Of a DNA stretch of 64,000 nucleotides, positions 32,039-41,646 are shown one piece after another. The DNA comes from Polyporus tsugae (lineage: Eukaryota > Basidiomycota > Agaricomycetes > Polyporales > Polyporaceae). Position 1 is the first letter of the stretch. Every line of letters begins with the position of its first letter. Location: NCBI GenBank assembly GCA_024305745.1, contig JAHRBS010000004.1, positions 3,658,001-3,722,000 on the forward strand, in the 5' to 3' direction. Below the pieces are notes generated by a model. The model worked only from the letters and a program-made list of their open reading frames with translations, did not search any database and was not told the origin of the DNA. The position numbers and the translations under genes were made by a program.

Positions 32039-34141
32039 ATGAGTTCACATATTAACGCTCCCGCGCCACCACCCTCCGCAGACGCCGGTCCGTCTGCCAC
32101 AGCGGATCCGAAGATGGACCCGCCACCTTCCCCGCCGGCACCGGTGCATGGCGTGAAACGGATCCTTAGCGCGAACGAATGGAATGTCAAGGGAAGTAAA
32201 TCGGCCAGGACCAAACTCAGGGTGAGCAATATTGCCTTGCGCTGCCGCTGGTAAAGTTATAACTCCGTTTTGTAGGACAACGCCGCACCTCTCAAGTTGG
32301 CGCAGAAGAGGCGTCTGTCTCGCTTCCGTACCATGCAAAATAAAGCTGCCAGAGCGAACGCTAAGCATACGACGGTCGAAGGTTGTACCGGCATCCCGGG
32401 ACAGGACCTCGAGCCCGCTACGCAAGGATCTACCACTCCTGTCGGCTCTCCTCGCGGTTTGGGCAGCACGGTGCTGGTGAGTGCAACGAGGTTACGTGCC
32501 AGTCTACGCAACGCTCACCCCGGCCAGGACACCGACGTCGAAATCAACGATGAGAACGGTGACATCGGTAGCGATATGGATGACGAGGAGGTTGATGCTA
32601 TCATTGATGAGTACGATGCTGGGGATGAAGACGAAGGGGACGAGAGGATGACAGTCGTAAGTACCTCCTGTTCCGACAGCGCGATTCATCATCTAATCAT
32701 CAATTGTGCGGGAAAACCTGGGTCTCAGTCGTCCCAGTTGCAACCCGCTGTCTCTGTCGCGCATCAGCCTGGACCGTCTCAAGTAGGAACGTATCCGTTA
32801 GATCAACATGCCTCGCACAGTTACAGTCAACATGGGAATTGTGACGCTATCCAGCACAACGCTCATGTCCAGCACTCTCAAGTTTCCCATCCGCCAGATC
32901 ATTACACATCCATATCGTACTCCCAAGCTCCACAGCCACCGGGTCTGCAGGCTGCGTCACCGTACACTCATACTCCCCAGCATCAAATTCCGTACACTCC
33001 CGCTCCGTACGCCCAGCAACTGGCTGCGGGCATTCCCGCTCAGTACGCCGAACAACACGGCGTGGGCGTTCCCGCCCAATACGCCCAGCAACTGGCCGCG
33101 GGCACTCCCGCCCAGTACACCCAACAACAGGCCGCAGGCACTCCCGCTCAGTACGCTCAACACGGCATGGGCGTTCCCACCCAGTACGCCCAACAACAGG
33201 CCACGGGCACTCCCGCTCAGTACGCTCAACATGGCGTCGGCGTTCCCGCCCAGTACGCCCAGCAACAGGGCGTGGGCGTTCCCGCTCAATACCATCCTCA
33301 GCGCCAGGCGGCATATGCTCCCATTCATCAACTCCAAGATCTACAGAGCCAAGGGCCGTACGTGCCCGCGCAGTATGCTCAAGGAGCTGCATCTCACTAT
33401 TCATTCGCTTCCGCGCCGTATCCCTCGTCGGGGAACCAGCAGGGTGCGCATGCTCCTCCACAGCCAGCGCTATCGGCGGAGAAGCAGATGGCGCCACAGA
33501 ACCCCCCGGGCCCTGCTTCTGACCACCAGCTTCGATCGCCGACCGCTCACGCCGACGACTCTCAGGCTGGAGCCATGTCGAGTCAGCAACCCATCCAGTT
33601 CGTTACCGTGGACCCGTCAAAGCCACCCACCCAGCGACGCAGGATAACTTCTACAAACAGTCTCGCGAGTTTGCCGGAAACTTCCACAGCTAGCGTCGGC
33701 CCCTTACCTGCAGCGGCTGCGTCTGGGTCACGCCGCAAAGCACCCAGTCGGGCCCCTTCGTCGAAGAACGTCAGCAAGGAGCGCGCGTATCATCCCTATG
33801 TCAATGGACAGCGCTACGAACCTCCACCCGACCCGCCAGCCTACCACCCCCCACCCCAGCAGCCAAGAGCCACAGACGACGTGCTTCCCGGCAACCGTAG
33901 TGTGGCTGGTCGCCATCCGAGTGCTTCGGCGACCCCCGGGCCTAGCCGCGACCCACGCCAAGAGATCGTCGAGAGGCTCTCGTTGTTGGACGAGGCAGAC
34001 AGGCTCCGTGTTATGGCCGCACTGTACCCTCAAAACCATGCCACAGAGGTGAGCGCGTACCATCTCGCATGCTGTGCGTGTTTTGACAGGACGTCACTGC
34101 AAGATGGACGTCGACAAAGACACTCCTCCATCCACAGGTAA
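32039..34141 (+). CDS. Pro/Gln/Tyr-rich repeat protein with acidic segment
   Basis: ATG at 32039; one intron after about 32222 joins in phase to a long exon. The start is Pro-rich (NAPAPPPSADAGPS). A basic region (LAQKRRLSRFRTMQNKAARANAK) and an acidic one (DMDDEEVDAIIDEYDAGDEDEGDE) follow. Then about twelve copies of a 10-13-residue unit, consensus G-x-P-A-Q-Y-A-Q-Q/H (32985-33330), resemble the low-complexity tails of RNA-binding or phase-separating proteins. A KAPSRAPSSKNVSK basic patch and a short helical end (QEIVERLSLLDEADRLRVMAALYP) complete it. The stop at 34141 overlaps the next gene by 38 bp. The two may be one gene whose joining splice I could not find. Confidence 0.5.
32985..33330 (+). 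repeat. In-frame tandem repeat encoding GVPAQYAQQ-type units
   Basis: About a dozen 30-39-bp units of the type ggcactcccgctcagtacgctcaacaa. They alternate between two versions (AAGTPAQYAQQ and GVGVPAQYAQH). Frame is kept throughout, implying selection on the protein. Confidence 0.85.
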
Positions 34142-35618
34142 AGGCAAGTCGCGAGCAGACAAGCTTCCTGCTCTGGCCATGGTTTTGGATAAGGTTCAGC
34201 GTGTCGAGGACGTTTGCCGCGACAATGCGAAGCGATCAAAGCAGTTCGAGTACGTACTTGCTCTTTCGTCAGCATCCACTGGATATTGAGAACTTCTCCA
34301 TAATTTTGCAGAGCGCGGGTGCAGGACACCTTGACCCAAGTCCAACAAGAAATGGCGGGAATCAAAAACGTGGACCCACGCGCGCGCAAACATACCCTTC
34401 AGGCGCGGCGGGCGGTCAAACCTCCCCGTACTCCTCGCCAGTCCCGGATAATGCAGATCGAAGAGCATCTTCCGCCTGATTTCGACACCATGGACGTCAG
34501 GGACCGGGAAATTTGGCTTCGGCAGCAGAAAGATCAGTTGGACTTGCTAGCGGTATGTCTGCACACGCGCGACACGGAGAGCTCCGTGCTGATCACTTCC
34601 GCAGCGTCACGTCAGGACCCACCTGAAGAAGATGCTTGGATTCCAAACATGGGAAGAATTGGTCAAGAAGAACCCCCCCCTCTCCGGCGACCAGATCAAG
34701 TTATTTGCGAACCCCGGAACCTCCGTCCTCGACATCTTTCCTGGTCGAAGGCTCCATTTCGACTTCGAGCAGTCTTGGGAGAAGTTTTCCTTTAATCGCG
34801 AGGCAAGCAAGCTCTTCGTCGCCGATTTCCTCTCCAAGGTCAAAGCGGGCCAGTATTCGAATCCCCCGGTGGCGCCGCGCTACTTGACAGCACACAACGT
34901 TGCGAGCATTCTCACGGCGTACATGGACACCTGCAGGAGGAAGTACCGGGAAGTTCTCGATCCCATCAGTGCGGACGAGAAAGAACGCCGAGCTGATTCT
35001 TCGTGCAAGAATGGTCGTCGGAGCACAGTGAGTACCACAGTGCATTGCATATGAAACTGAACTGAACATCGAACAACACAGCTCCTGCATCAACGCATAC
35101 TCACGACCGAGCGAAGGGGCTGGGATCAATTCGATCCACTCTGGCAGGCGCTGACTCCGGCGAATATGAGCGATGACGAGACCGACTCAGGAAGTAAGAA
35201 GGGTAAGGGTAAGGTGACTCGACGCAGGAAGCGCCATTGGCCGACGTGGACCGTCATTCGATCCCTCTGGCAGAGCGACGCGCTCGTTGAGTTCTTGCAT
35301 GGAGTCGACAAGCACTACAGGCGGGACTGGGAGAATCCGGGACGGTATAGCGGGAAGCGCAAGTCTAGCGGGCAGCCTCCTCGCAGGTGCTATCTGAAGG
35401 AGACTTCAAAAGTCGAAGAAGGGGTCGTGCCTCCAGGGTTGTGGCGTAATTGCTACAATCCTGCATGGTTAAAGACCCTCCGGCCCGACGAGATCGCTGC
35501 CTTGCAGATCATCGACGAGGATTTCGATCTGAAGCTCCCTGCTCCCGCCCGGGATACGTCGGATGAAGAGTCCGACGAGCCTGATGCGCAAACGCCGGAG
35601 GACGAGGAGATGGAATGA
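34104..35618 (+). CDS. Charged basidiomycete-type orphan protein
   Basis: Proposed ATG at 34104 (MDVDKDTPPSTGKGKSRADK). Introns near 34250-34312, 34553-34605 and 35030-35081 join in phase. Segments include VQDTLTQVQQEMAGIKN, RIMQIEEHLPPDFDTMDVRDREIWLRQQ, RTHLKKMLGFQTWEELVKKNPP, FDFEQSWEKFSFNREASKLFV, LLHQRILTTERRGWDQF, MSDDETDSGSKKGKGK and RHWPTWTVIRSLWQSDALVEFLHGVDKHYR. It ends in VPPGLWRNCYNPAWLKTLRPDEI and an acidic tail. I have the impression that similar proteins (DETD motif, then a W-rich region and NxYxxxWL) are widespread and uncharacterised in mushrooms, but I cannot name a domain. The charge pattern suggests a nuclear protein. It is the last gene before the right repeat block. Confidence 0.6.
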
Positions 35619-35840
35619 ACGTGATCAAGACTCGATGATCCAGGGTCTGGGGGTGGGTGGGTTGCACCGAGACGTGAATGCCTCCTTGTGGGTATACGTA
35701 TTTTAATTGGCATCTGACGAGCTGTGCTCGTTTTGGTAATGGATTGGACTTCGGCTCAGACTCATATATACGAAGGACCATTGGCGGTGATTGGGTGCGA
35801 CGCGAATGCGACCTGGAGCGTGGGCAGTGCCCCTGCGGTG
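35619..35840. other. Spacer into the right subterminal repeats
   Basis: 3' UTR space, then from about 35790 diverged sequence of the 223-bp tandem unit leading into repeat block B. Confidence 0.5.
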
Positions 35841-36610
35841 CAACGAGGTTGCCCTAGGGCGCGCATTGGTGAGGAGGGAGGCGTCGCGCCGGAGTGCACG
35901 CGAAGCGCGTACGTTGCGCGCCCCATACTAGTCCTCGGGGCACGCAATGTGTGTGTGCAGCGGTATGGCGGTGTGTCGGGAAGGCATCCTTTGGACCATA
36001 AACCGTGCACCAACGACGCGACATTGGGTGCGTCAGAATGCAACCTGGAGCGTGGGCAGTGCCCCTGCGGCGCAACGAGGAGGCCCAGGGCGCGCGTCGG
36101 TGATGAGGGACGTCGCGCCCGAGTGCACGCGCGGCGCATACGTTGTGTACCCATACTAGTCCTTGGGGCGTGGTGACCGTACGTGCAGCGCCATAGCTCG
36201 TCGGGGCGGCGCCCTTTGGATCAAATACGTGCACGAAGGGCGGCATTTGCGCGCGGGCGCGGCACCGTCAAACTCATCGCTCTGAAACGCACGGGATGTA
36301 CCACTTATTGCAATTGTTGCGTATGTCTTGCAGTTGCAGTTGAGGAGTGGATAGTGGTTCTCGAAAACCCTTATACGGATTAAAGGCGCGTCGCAGGAGC
36401 CTTTCATTCTTTGCGCGTGCAAGTCAGTTGCAACGAGAACGCCTCAGAGGACAAATGGCGCAGCTAGGGTAAGCCGCGCGCATCAACGGCGCGACTTGGA
36501 GCATTCACGCATGCCAGGACCGCGCTCAAATGCTCCCAGTGCGCGATCAACGCGTAATGTGAGTGCCTAATAGTGCATCGCGCGCATCCCCGGGTACAAG
36601 CCGGCGCATC
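35841..36610 (+). repeat. Subterminal repeat B, right copy (770 bp)
   Basis: Same orientation and same length as 8622-9391, with few substitutions, mostly near its left end. No gene; the open frames it holds also occur in the left copy. Confidence 0.88.
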
Positions 36611-36852
36611 GAGAGAAGCCTTCCTCCTTTGTTAGCAGACTGAGTGATGTTTGCACCCAACACCATCAGCTGTAGACGCTACATAGTCACTCCATTTTGC
36701 GACGCAGAGCGTTCGAGCTCGACCACATGCAATGTAGCGCACGAGGGCGTGCCCCTACGCGTCCAATTGTGTAGGGTTGAGGGGAACCGCTCCCGTTGAC
36801 TCTGGCTTTCTGCGCCATCAACAGCACGCGAAAGGAAAACCATGCAGGACCA

Positions 36853-37231
36853 ATCGCCATTGGGGGAAGTCAATCTTAGGCTGTACACATCCACAATTGG
36901 ATAAACGTCCGACAAAGGTCATGTTCGCCATGAGGATACCCGACGACGAAAGGGGCGGTGAAGGTAAACATTGCCGCCCTTTCCACCATTGGCTGAAGGA
37001 AACCTTTCCCAGCAATTTGCCTGTCAGGGATATTTGTTCCAATGTCATTGTTTTCGCTGGATGTCAAACGAGTGGCCAAGACTTCCTATCCTGATATGGC
37101 ATCGTGGCGGCGAAGGCTGGGGAAACTCTTCCTTTCCCTTCCCTTTCCTCCCGCTGGCTCTCTTTGCCAAAGGTAAACATCTCTCTGCCTTCTCCTGCGC
37201 GCGATATCTCCTGGTCAAAGGTTTCCTTTCC
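36853..37231 (+). repeat. Subterminal repeat A, right copy (379 bp)
   Basis: Reads as identical to 7902-8280, in direct orientation. It ends 77 bp before the right inverted repeat. Between B and A here is 242 bp of unrelated sequence, as opposed to 341 bp between A and B on the left. Confidence 0.9.
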
Positions 37232-37308
37232 CGGTTTGCGAAATCCAGTGTATTGATGTGCAGAACCTAACCTATCACTTCCAGGAAATTTGTTGTTATT
37301 TAACTAGG

Positions 37309-37376
37309 AAAGGTAGGGCTATCCGGGAAAATAACACAGTTTTTCCTTCACCGTTTTCTGGCCCGTGCCCGTCGTG
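37309..37376 (-). repeat. Right terminal inverted repeat of the giant transposon
   Basis: Reverse complement of 7768-7835 with one mismatch; ends CCCGTCGTG at 37376, followed by the target duplication GAA at 37377-37379. Confidence 0.9.
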
Positions 37377-39519
37377 GAAGCGACTGGGCCGGACAGGTGC
37401 TGGTATGTACTTGCCTTCCAAATTTAGGTACGGCACAGCCTCCGATTGATAATGTCAACTTGAAGTTCCGATGCGTTTGCATTCCTCCCTGCTAAGTATT
37501 GCGATTGGAACCTCGTCCGCGTCTGACTTTGTATTCAAGTTCCCAGACTGGTACAGTACTGCGTCAACGGTCCGCTCGCCAACAATCACTGCGTTTGCGG
37601 GGGTTCGAAACTGGGCTGGTTTAGATGCGGCAAGACCATTGAATCCGGACAAATCCAGGGTGTGCTTACCTTGCCTAAACCTGGGGTGGATTAGGCCGGT
37701 CGGCGTCACATAGTTCATATCTAAGCCAGGGCTTGGTTTGACAGTCGTGCACAGGGTTGATTTCGTTGGGAAAGGCTGTCGAACCCAGGGTGGGACAATA
37801 TTGGATTATGCCACCCAATCCCGCCTGGACAGCACTGGATTAGAGACGGCACGGTACTCGACGTCCGTCAAATATAGCGCTCAATATTCCAATGGATCGC
37901 AGTCATAAGGCTGAATGAAATGCCCGTTTCGATAAGCTCGATAAAAGTCCTCGGATGCGCATTAAGCTGAAGCCTTTACAATAAAGTATGTATCGTTTGC
38001 CGCTGAGCAATTTACGATGACTCCCGGTCTACTCCACCATGGCTTCCGAATCGTCCTTCAGGTGCCAGGCTTCGAACTGACGAACAATATTGGCGTAGTC
38101 TCAGTGCGCAAAGCGGAGCGGGCGAGGACGAGCGACAGGACGCGGTGCCCCTGTTTTGCTTGGGATGGGGTACTTCCGGTATGCGCCCTATCGAGCCAAT
38201 GAGCACGCAAGTAAACACACCGAGAAGCCTTCCACTGGCGCACCTGGACTGACTTCAAGAACCGCGAGAGCCGGCCCCACGCGTCACCGGGCGAGCCTGA
38301 AGGGCGAGCAGGGATCGCGTCGGTGTACAGGGACAACCAGTTGAGTGGGCGAGCGGAGCGAAGCGGTCGCGACTGCGTAGCTCGCACCTGCGACACCCAA
38401 AGTGATGCGTCTAGGTTGTCCTTGCTGAAGCCTGACCGAGTGTCGAGCCTGGCCGTATGGATCCCGCCAATGGGAAGAGCAGACTCTACAAGCGCCACCA
38501 GCGTGAAGGTCGACGGGTCCACGAAGATACCTTCGTGTGCGCCCTAATCAGAGTAGTCATGAGGATAAAAGCCAGAATCAAAGAAGACACGGACGTACCA
38601 ATGTCACATCCACATCCACCTTCAATACGATCTCCACCTCCGTCTTCAACTGATCGTCGTTAGACAGCAGACCGTCATCCGGTTCTTCCGCGAAAAATGA
38701 ACGGACGAAGAACTCCGCTGGAGAGCGACTTTCGGGTGCTGGACGAGCGTGTCTCGTCGTGAGGTCGCGAGGTCGGAGAGGAGCGACAGCGTTACGACCG
38801 AACGCCAGGAGTCTGGAGGTACGAGCGAGAGTGGAGCGCGAAGTCTTTGCCACGGAGAACGTTCAAGTTCGACGTGTGGGCCATAACTGCAGAAGAGTCG
38901 AATATGTACAACAGGCTGAGCGTTGTCCAGAGCCAGGAGGATGGGGCAAGACAGTCTAAGATGGGTGGATTAGGCTGGATTAGACGGTAAGGATCTGGTG
39001 AACCCGCTCAGTTTGCGCGGAACGTCCCGTGTGAACCTACTGCGGCCATCACGTGCTTATCCAAGCTCGGATTAGATGCACTCTCTCCGCCTTGTCCAGC
39101 CTGGATTAGACACGCTTACACAGGAGAATCCGCCGTAAACCATGGCCCGTCTCATCACGCCTCAACACCTCTCGTACTAGGCAGGCACGACAGCCTCTCC
39201 AGGGTTGCTTAGGTTGGATTAGGGCGGCAACAGGTCGGTTTAGACGGGACAGCTCGTCTTGCTCCATCCAATCCACCCTGGACAGCATACCAGGCAAACA
39301 CAGTGAATAACGCCTGCGACACCCTCAATAACGCTATCACGGGCTCGCGCTACTGCCAGCGTACTGACGTGGAGCTGCTTTCCAACATGATTCCTGTTTC
39401 TCCGGGTGTCCCCCAGTTATGACTTCCGGTCTGTAACATGGCCGGGGGGGTCGGGGGTTGTAAGTCGTGTTTTCTCACTCAGAGACATACCGTCTTACTA
39501 TCACGTCTATTTCTGTTAG
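37377..39519. repeat. Decayed region rich in TGGATTAG motifs, no gene
   Basis: About 2.1 kb without a convincing coding gene. The octamer tggattag or its complement, often as 'gtccagcctggattag', recurs near 37690, 37795, 37840, 38960, 38970, 39065, 39100, 39210 and (as complement) 39265. This suggests remains of a dispersed repeat. A 154-codon open frame at 38058-38522 (minus) has no recognisable features. Confidence 0.45.
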
Positions 39520-40850
39520 CATGGAGTTGCTTCCACTGACCCCGAAGTCATGCCCGGGCCTCCAAAACTTCAGCTCTGCCATGTCCCTCCTACAGTGGCC
39601 TTTCCTTATGGCTGCTCACTTCAACGACGACCCTCTAACGGCGGTGGTCACCATTGCGAGCACCGAGGGCCGCGCGTTCAACAACCTTGACCACGGGAGG
39701 GTCCGAAGGGGTCAAATATTGGACACTGAACATCGATGGTGAGTGTTTCGCATGTATGACGTGACTTTAATCTCCCCGCAGTTTACGCTTACTCTCCATC
39801 CAGCTTAAAAGCATCCTCGCTGGGGTCAGGGCCAGGAGGAAGTTTGGACGAGCCGGTCACGGCCGAGCAGTCAGTGGGGCTTAGCCTGAGAATCAATTAG
39901 GCTCGATGACGCAGCTCGCCGGTGTGGGCAAGCCGCTGATTGTCGCGCAGTTCAATGGCGGTCAAGTGGACGACTCGGCGCTGAGCGCTGAGGGTTAACC
40001 GCGCGGTACGTCATTCGAAATTGCACCCAGTCTCCATATCCCCGGGCGTGGTTACGTGCATTTACCCATTTTTGTCACGGTCTGGCTTGGAGGCTTTTCT
40101 CGGGCTGGGTGCTCCAAATGAATTGTAACTGACCCTCACACGTTTGACACTGACATCTATATGTCTATGATGTGCCTCACACAGGTCAATGCGATCATCT
40201 CCGGCGGGTTTCCTGGCCAGAGCTGCGGTACGTACAGTCCTTTTCGACATCCTAACGGGCAAGGCGGCGCCAGCGGGACGCCTTCCATCGCGAAGTATCG
40301 CGCCGAGTATATACGCAGACCAGGGACCCATGACGGACATGAGACTCCGGCCGAGCGCGACGAATCTTGGCCGAACCTCCAGCTCGGCCGCACGCACAAG
40401 TGGTACACCGGCACGCATGTGTTCGATTTCGGCTTCGGGCTGCACTGCATGACGTTCTCGTTCCCCTGGACCTGAGCGCGCTCGCCAATGCCTCTTCGAC
40501 CGTGAGCGGAGACAGGGCCGTGGCGTTCCTCGACCTCGCACCGCTCGAGACCTTCCCCGCACTCGTAACGAATACCGGGAACGTCACGTCCGACTATCTC
40601 ACGCTGCTCTTCGTGAATGGAACGTTCGTGCCCGCACCGCACCGGACCAAGCAGCTCTTCTCGTACGCACGCGTGCGTGTGCTCACCCTGAATGAGAATG
40701 CGGTCGCGGAGCTGAACGTGACGCTGGGTGCGATCGCGAGCGTAGACGAGGGCGGGGCGAAGTGGGTGTATCCGGGGACGTATACCCTCGCGTTGGACAC
40801 AAGTGGACAGCTGACACCTTCTTTCGAGCTGGTGGGGGAGGTGAGGACGA
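39520..40850 (+). pseudogene. Beta-xylosidase-type GH3 glycoside hydrolase pseudogene
   Basis: Fragments of a GH3 beta-xylosidase in the correct order but broken frames. They are AVVTIASTEGRAFNNLDHG (39640-39690); WTLNID in another frame before an intron; then after a large internal deletion TQLAGVGKPLIVAQFNGGQVDDSAL (39905-39995) and a stop; then ILTGKAAPAGRLP and GPMTDMRLRPSATNLGRT in one frame and THKWYTGTHVFDFGFGLH in another. The fibronectin-like C-terminal domain VVLDL-AFLDLAPLETFPALVTNTGN ... LVGEVRTI is nearly intact to about 40850. The missing middle would have held the catalytic Asp and much of the barrel, so no enzyme can be made. Family assignment is firm; substrate (xylo-oligosaccharide) is from family knowledge. 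Confidence 0.8.
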
Positions 40851-41646
40851 TCACGAAGAATGCAAGGAGCGTAAGCTTCAGTGCACATAGGAATAGCCGG
40901 AAGTTTGTAAGGTTCTGTGGAATATCTGTTCCGGCTTTGTCTGTGGAGAATCTGATGCATAAGTTCGACCTCCTCTGTGGATGCGTTATTTGCGCACGGC
41001 GGCGGAACGGAGTCGATCGCGGGTCGTGCGCCGCCGTCCGGCCAGCGCGGGAACGCGCCTTCTGCACCGCGTGGGTGCCAGCACCTGTCTCGTACGACTT
41101 GGAGGGGGTCGAGTCCGAGTCGGCGGAGGAGAATGTGTAATGATCAAAAATAAATCGGCACGAGAACGATAGAGAATGGGGTGGGTGCGAAAAAGAAGAA
41201 GCACTCGAAGCCGAGGACTCAGAGGTAGGGGAAAGAAAAGGCGTGAACAGCGGAGAACTCGACATCGAGAGCATATAGTACTAAGTAAATACGACGCTAT
41301 AAGCAGATCGAACGTGCACCGAAGAAATAATAGAGATAGCTTGACAGCCATGTCATAGAAGGGACCATCCAGAGGCGCAGAGTGCACGCGGCGCAGTGAC
41401 TGTCTGCATGGAGCCTAAGTTGGGCACAACAAAGTCGCACGCGCGACATACGAAATTTGAGCACTGGGTTTCATAAATTATACAGCGCGATTTTTACAAT
41501 TGCCCCGAAGTACGAACTGGATATCCGCAGCCCAATATATACACACCGCCAGTTGCCAACGCCATAGCGCGTTCAACTGGTGAGCAAATCACGGTCTAAC
41601 ACAATACCGGACCATCCCATGATGTCTGTGGGAGTCTGCCCGTCGC
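40851..41646. other. Intergenic, 3' side of GH3 relic and of laccase
   Basis: No gene recognised; a Cys/Arg-rich continuation of the GH3 reading frame to 41140 has no family features. Confidence 0.35.

Larger units (their letters stand above)
7768..37376 (-). mobile_element. Giant CACTA/EnSpm-type DNA transposon with cargo genes (29.6 kb)
   Basis: The ends are 68-bp inverted repeats, 7768-7835 and 37309-37376, differing at one position. The termini are CACGACGGG and CCCGTCGTG. The trinucleotide GAA sits immediately outside both ends (7765-7767 and 37377-37379), matching the 3-bp target duplications known for CACTA elements. A Tnp2-type transposase, the enzyme family expected for these ends, lies inside on the minus strand. 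Known CACTA elements often carry subterminal repeats; here two repeat blocks occur near each end. Some ten additional genes lie between, so the element would be unusually large. The alternative is two half-copies of an older element that happen to flank chromosomal genes. The matching GAA and near-identical ends favour a single insertion. Confidence 0.78.

Noticed and set aside
7902..37231. Direct repeats A and B as long terminal repeats of a retrotransposon
   Set aside because: Copies are about 28 kb apart, order is swapped, ends lack TG...CA, and no reverse transcriptase, integrase or gag-like gene lies between. Outer inverted repeats with GAA duplications fit a DNA transposon better.
38058..38522. 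154-codon minus-strand frame as a gene
   Set aside because: No motif, promoter or introns; lies in decayed repeat-rich sequence with similar incidental frames on both strands.
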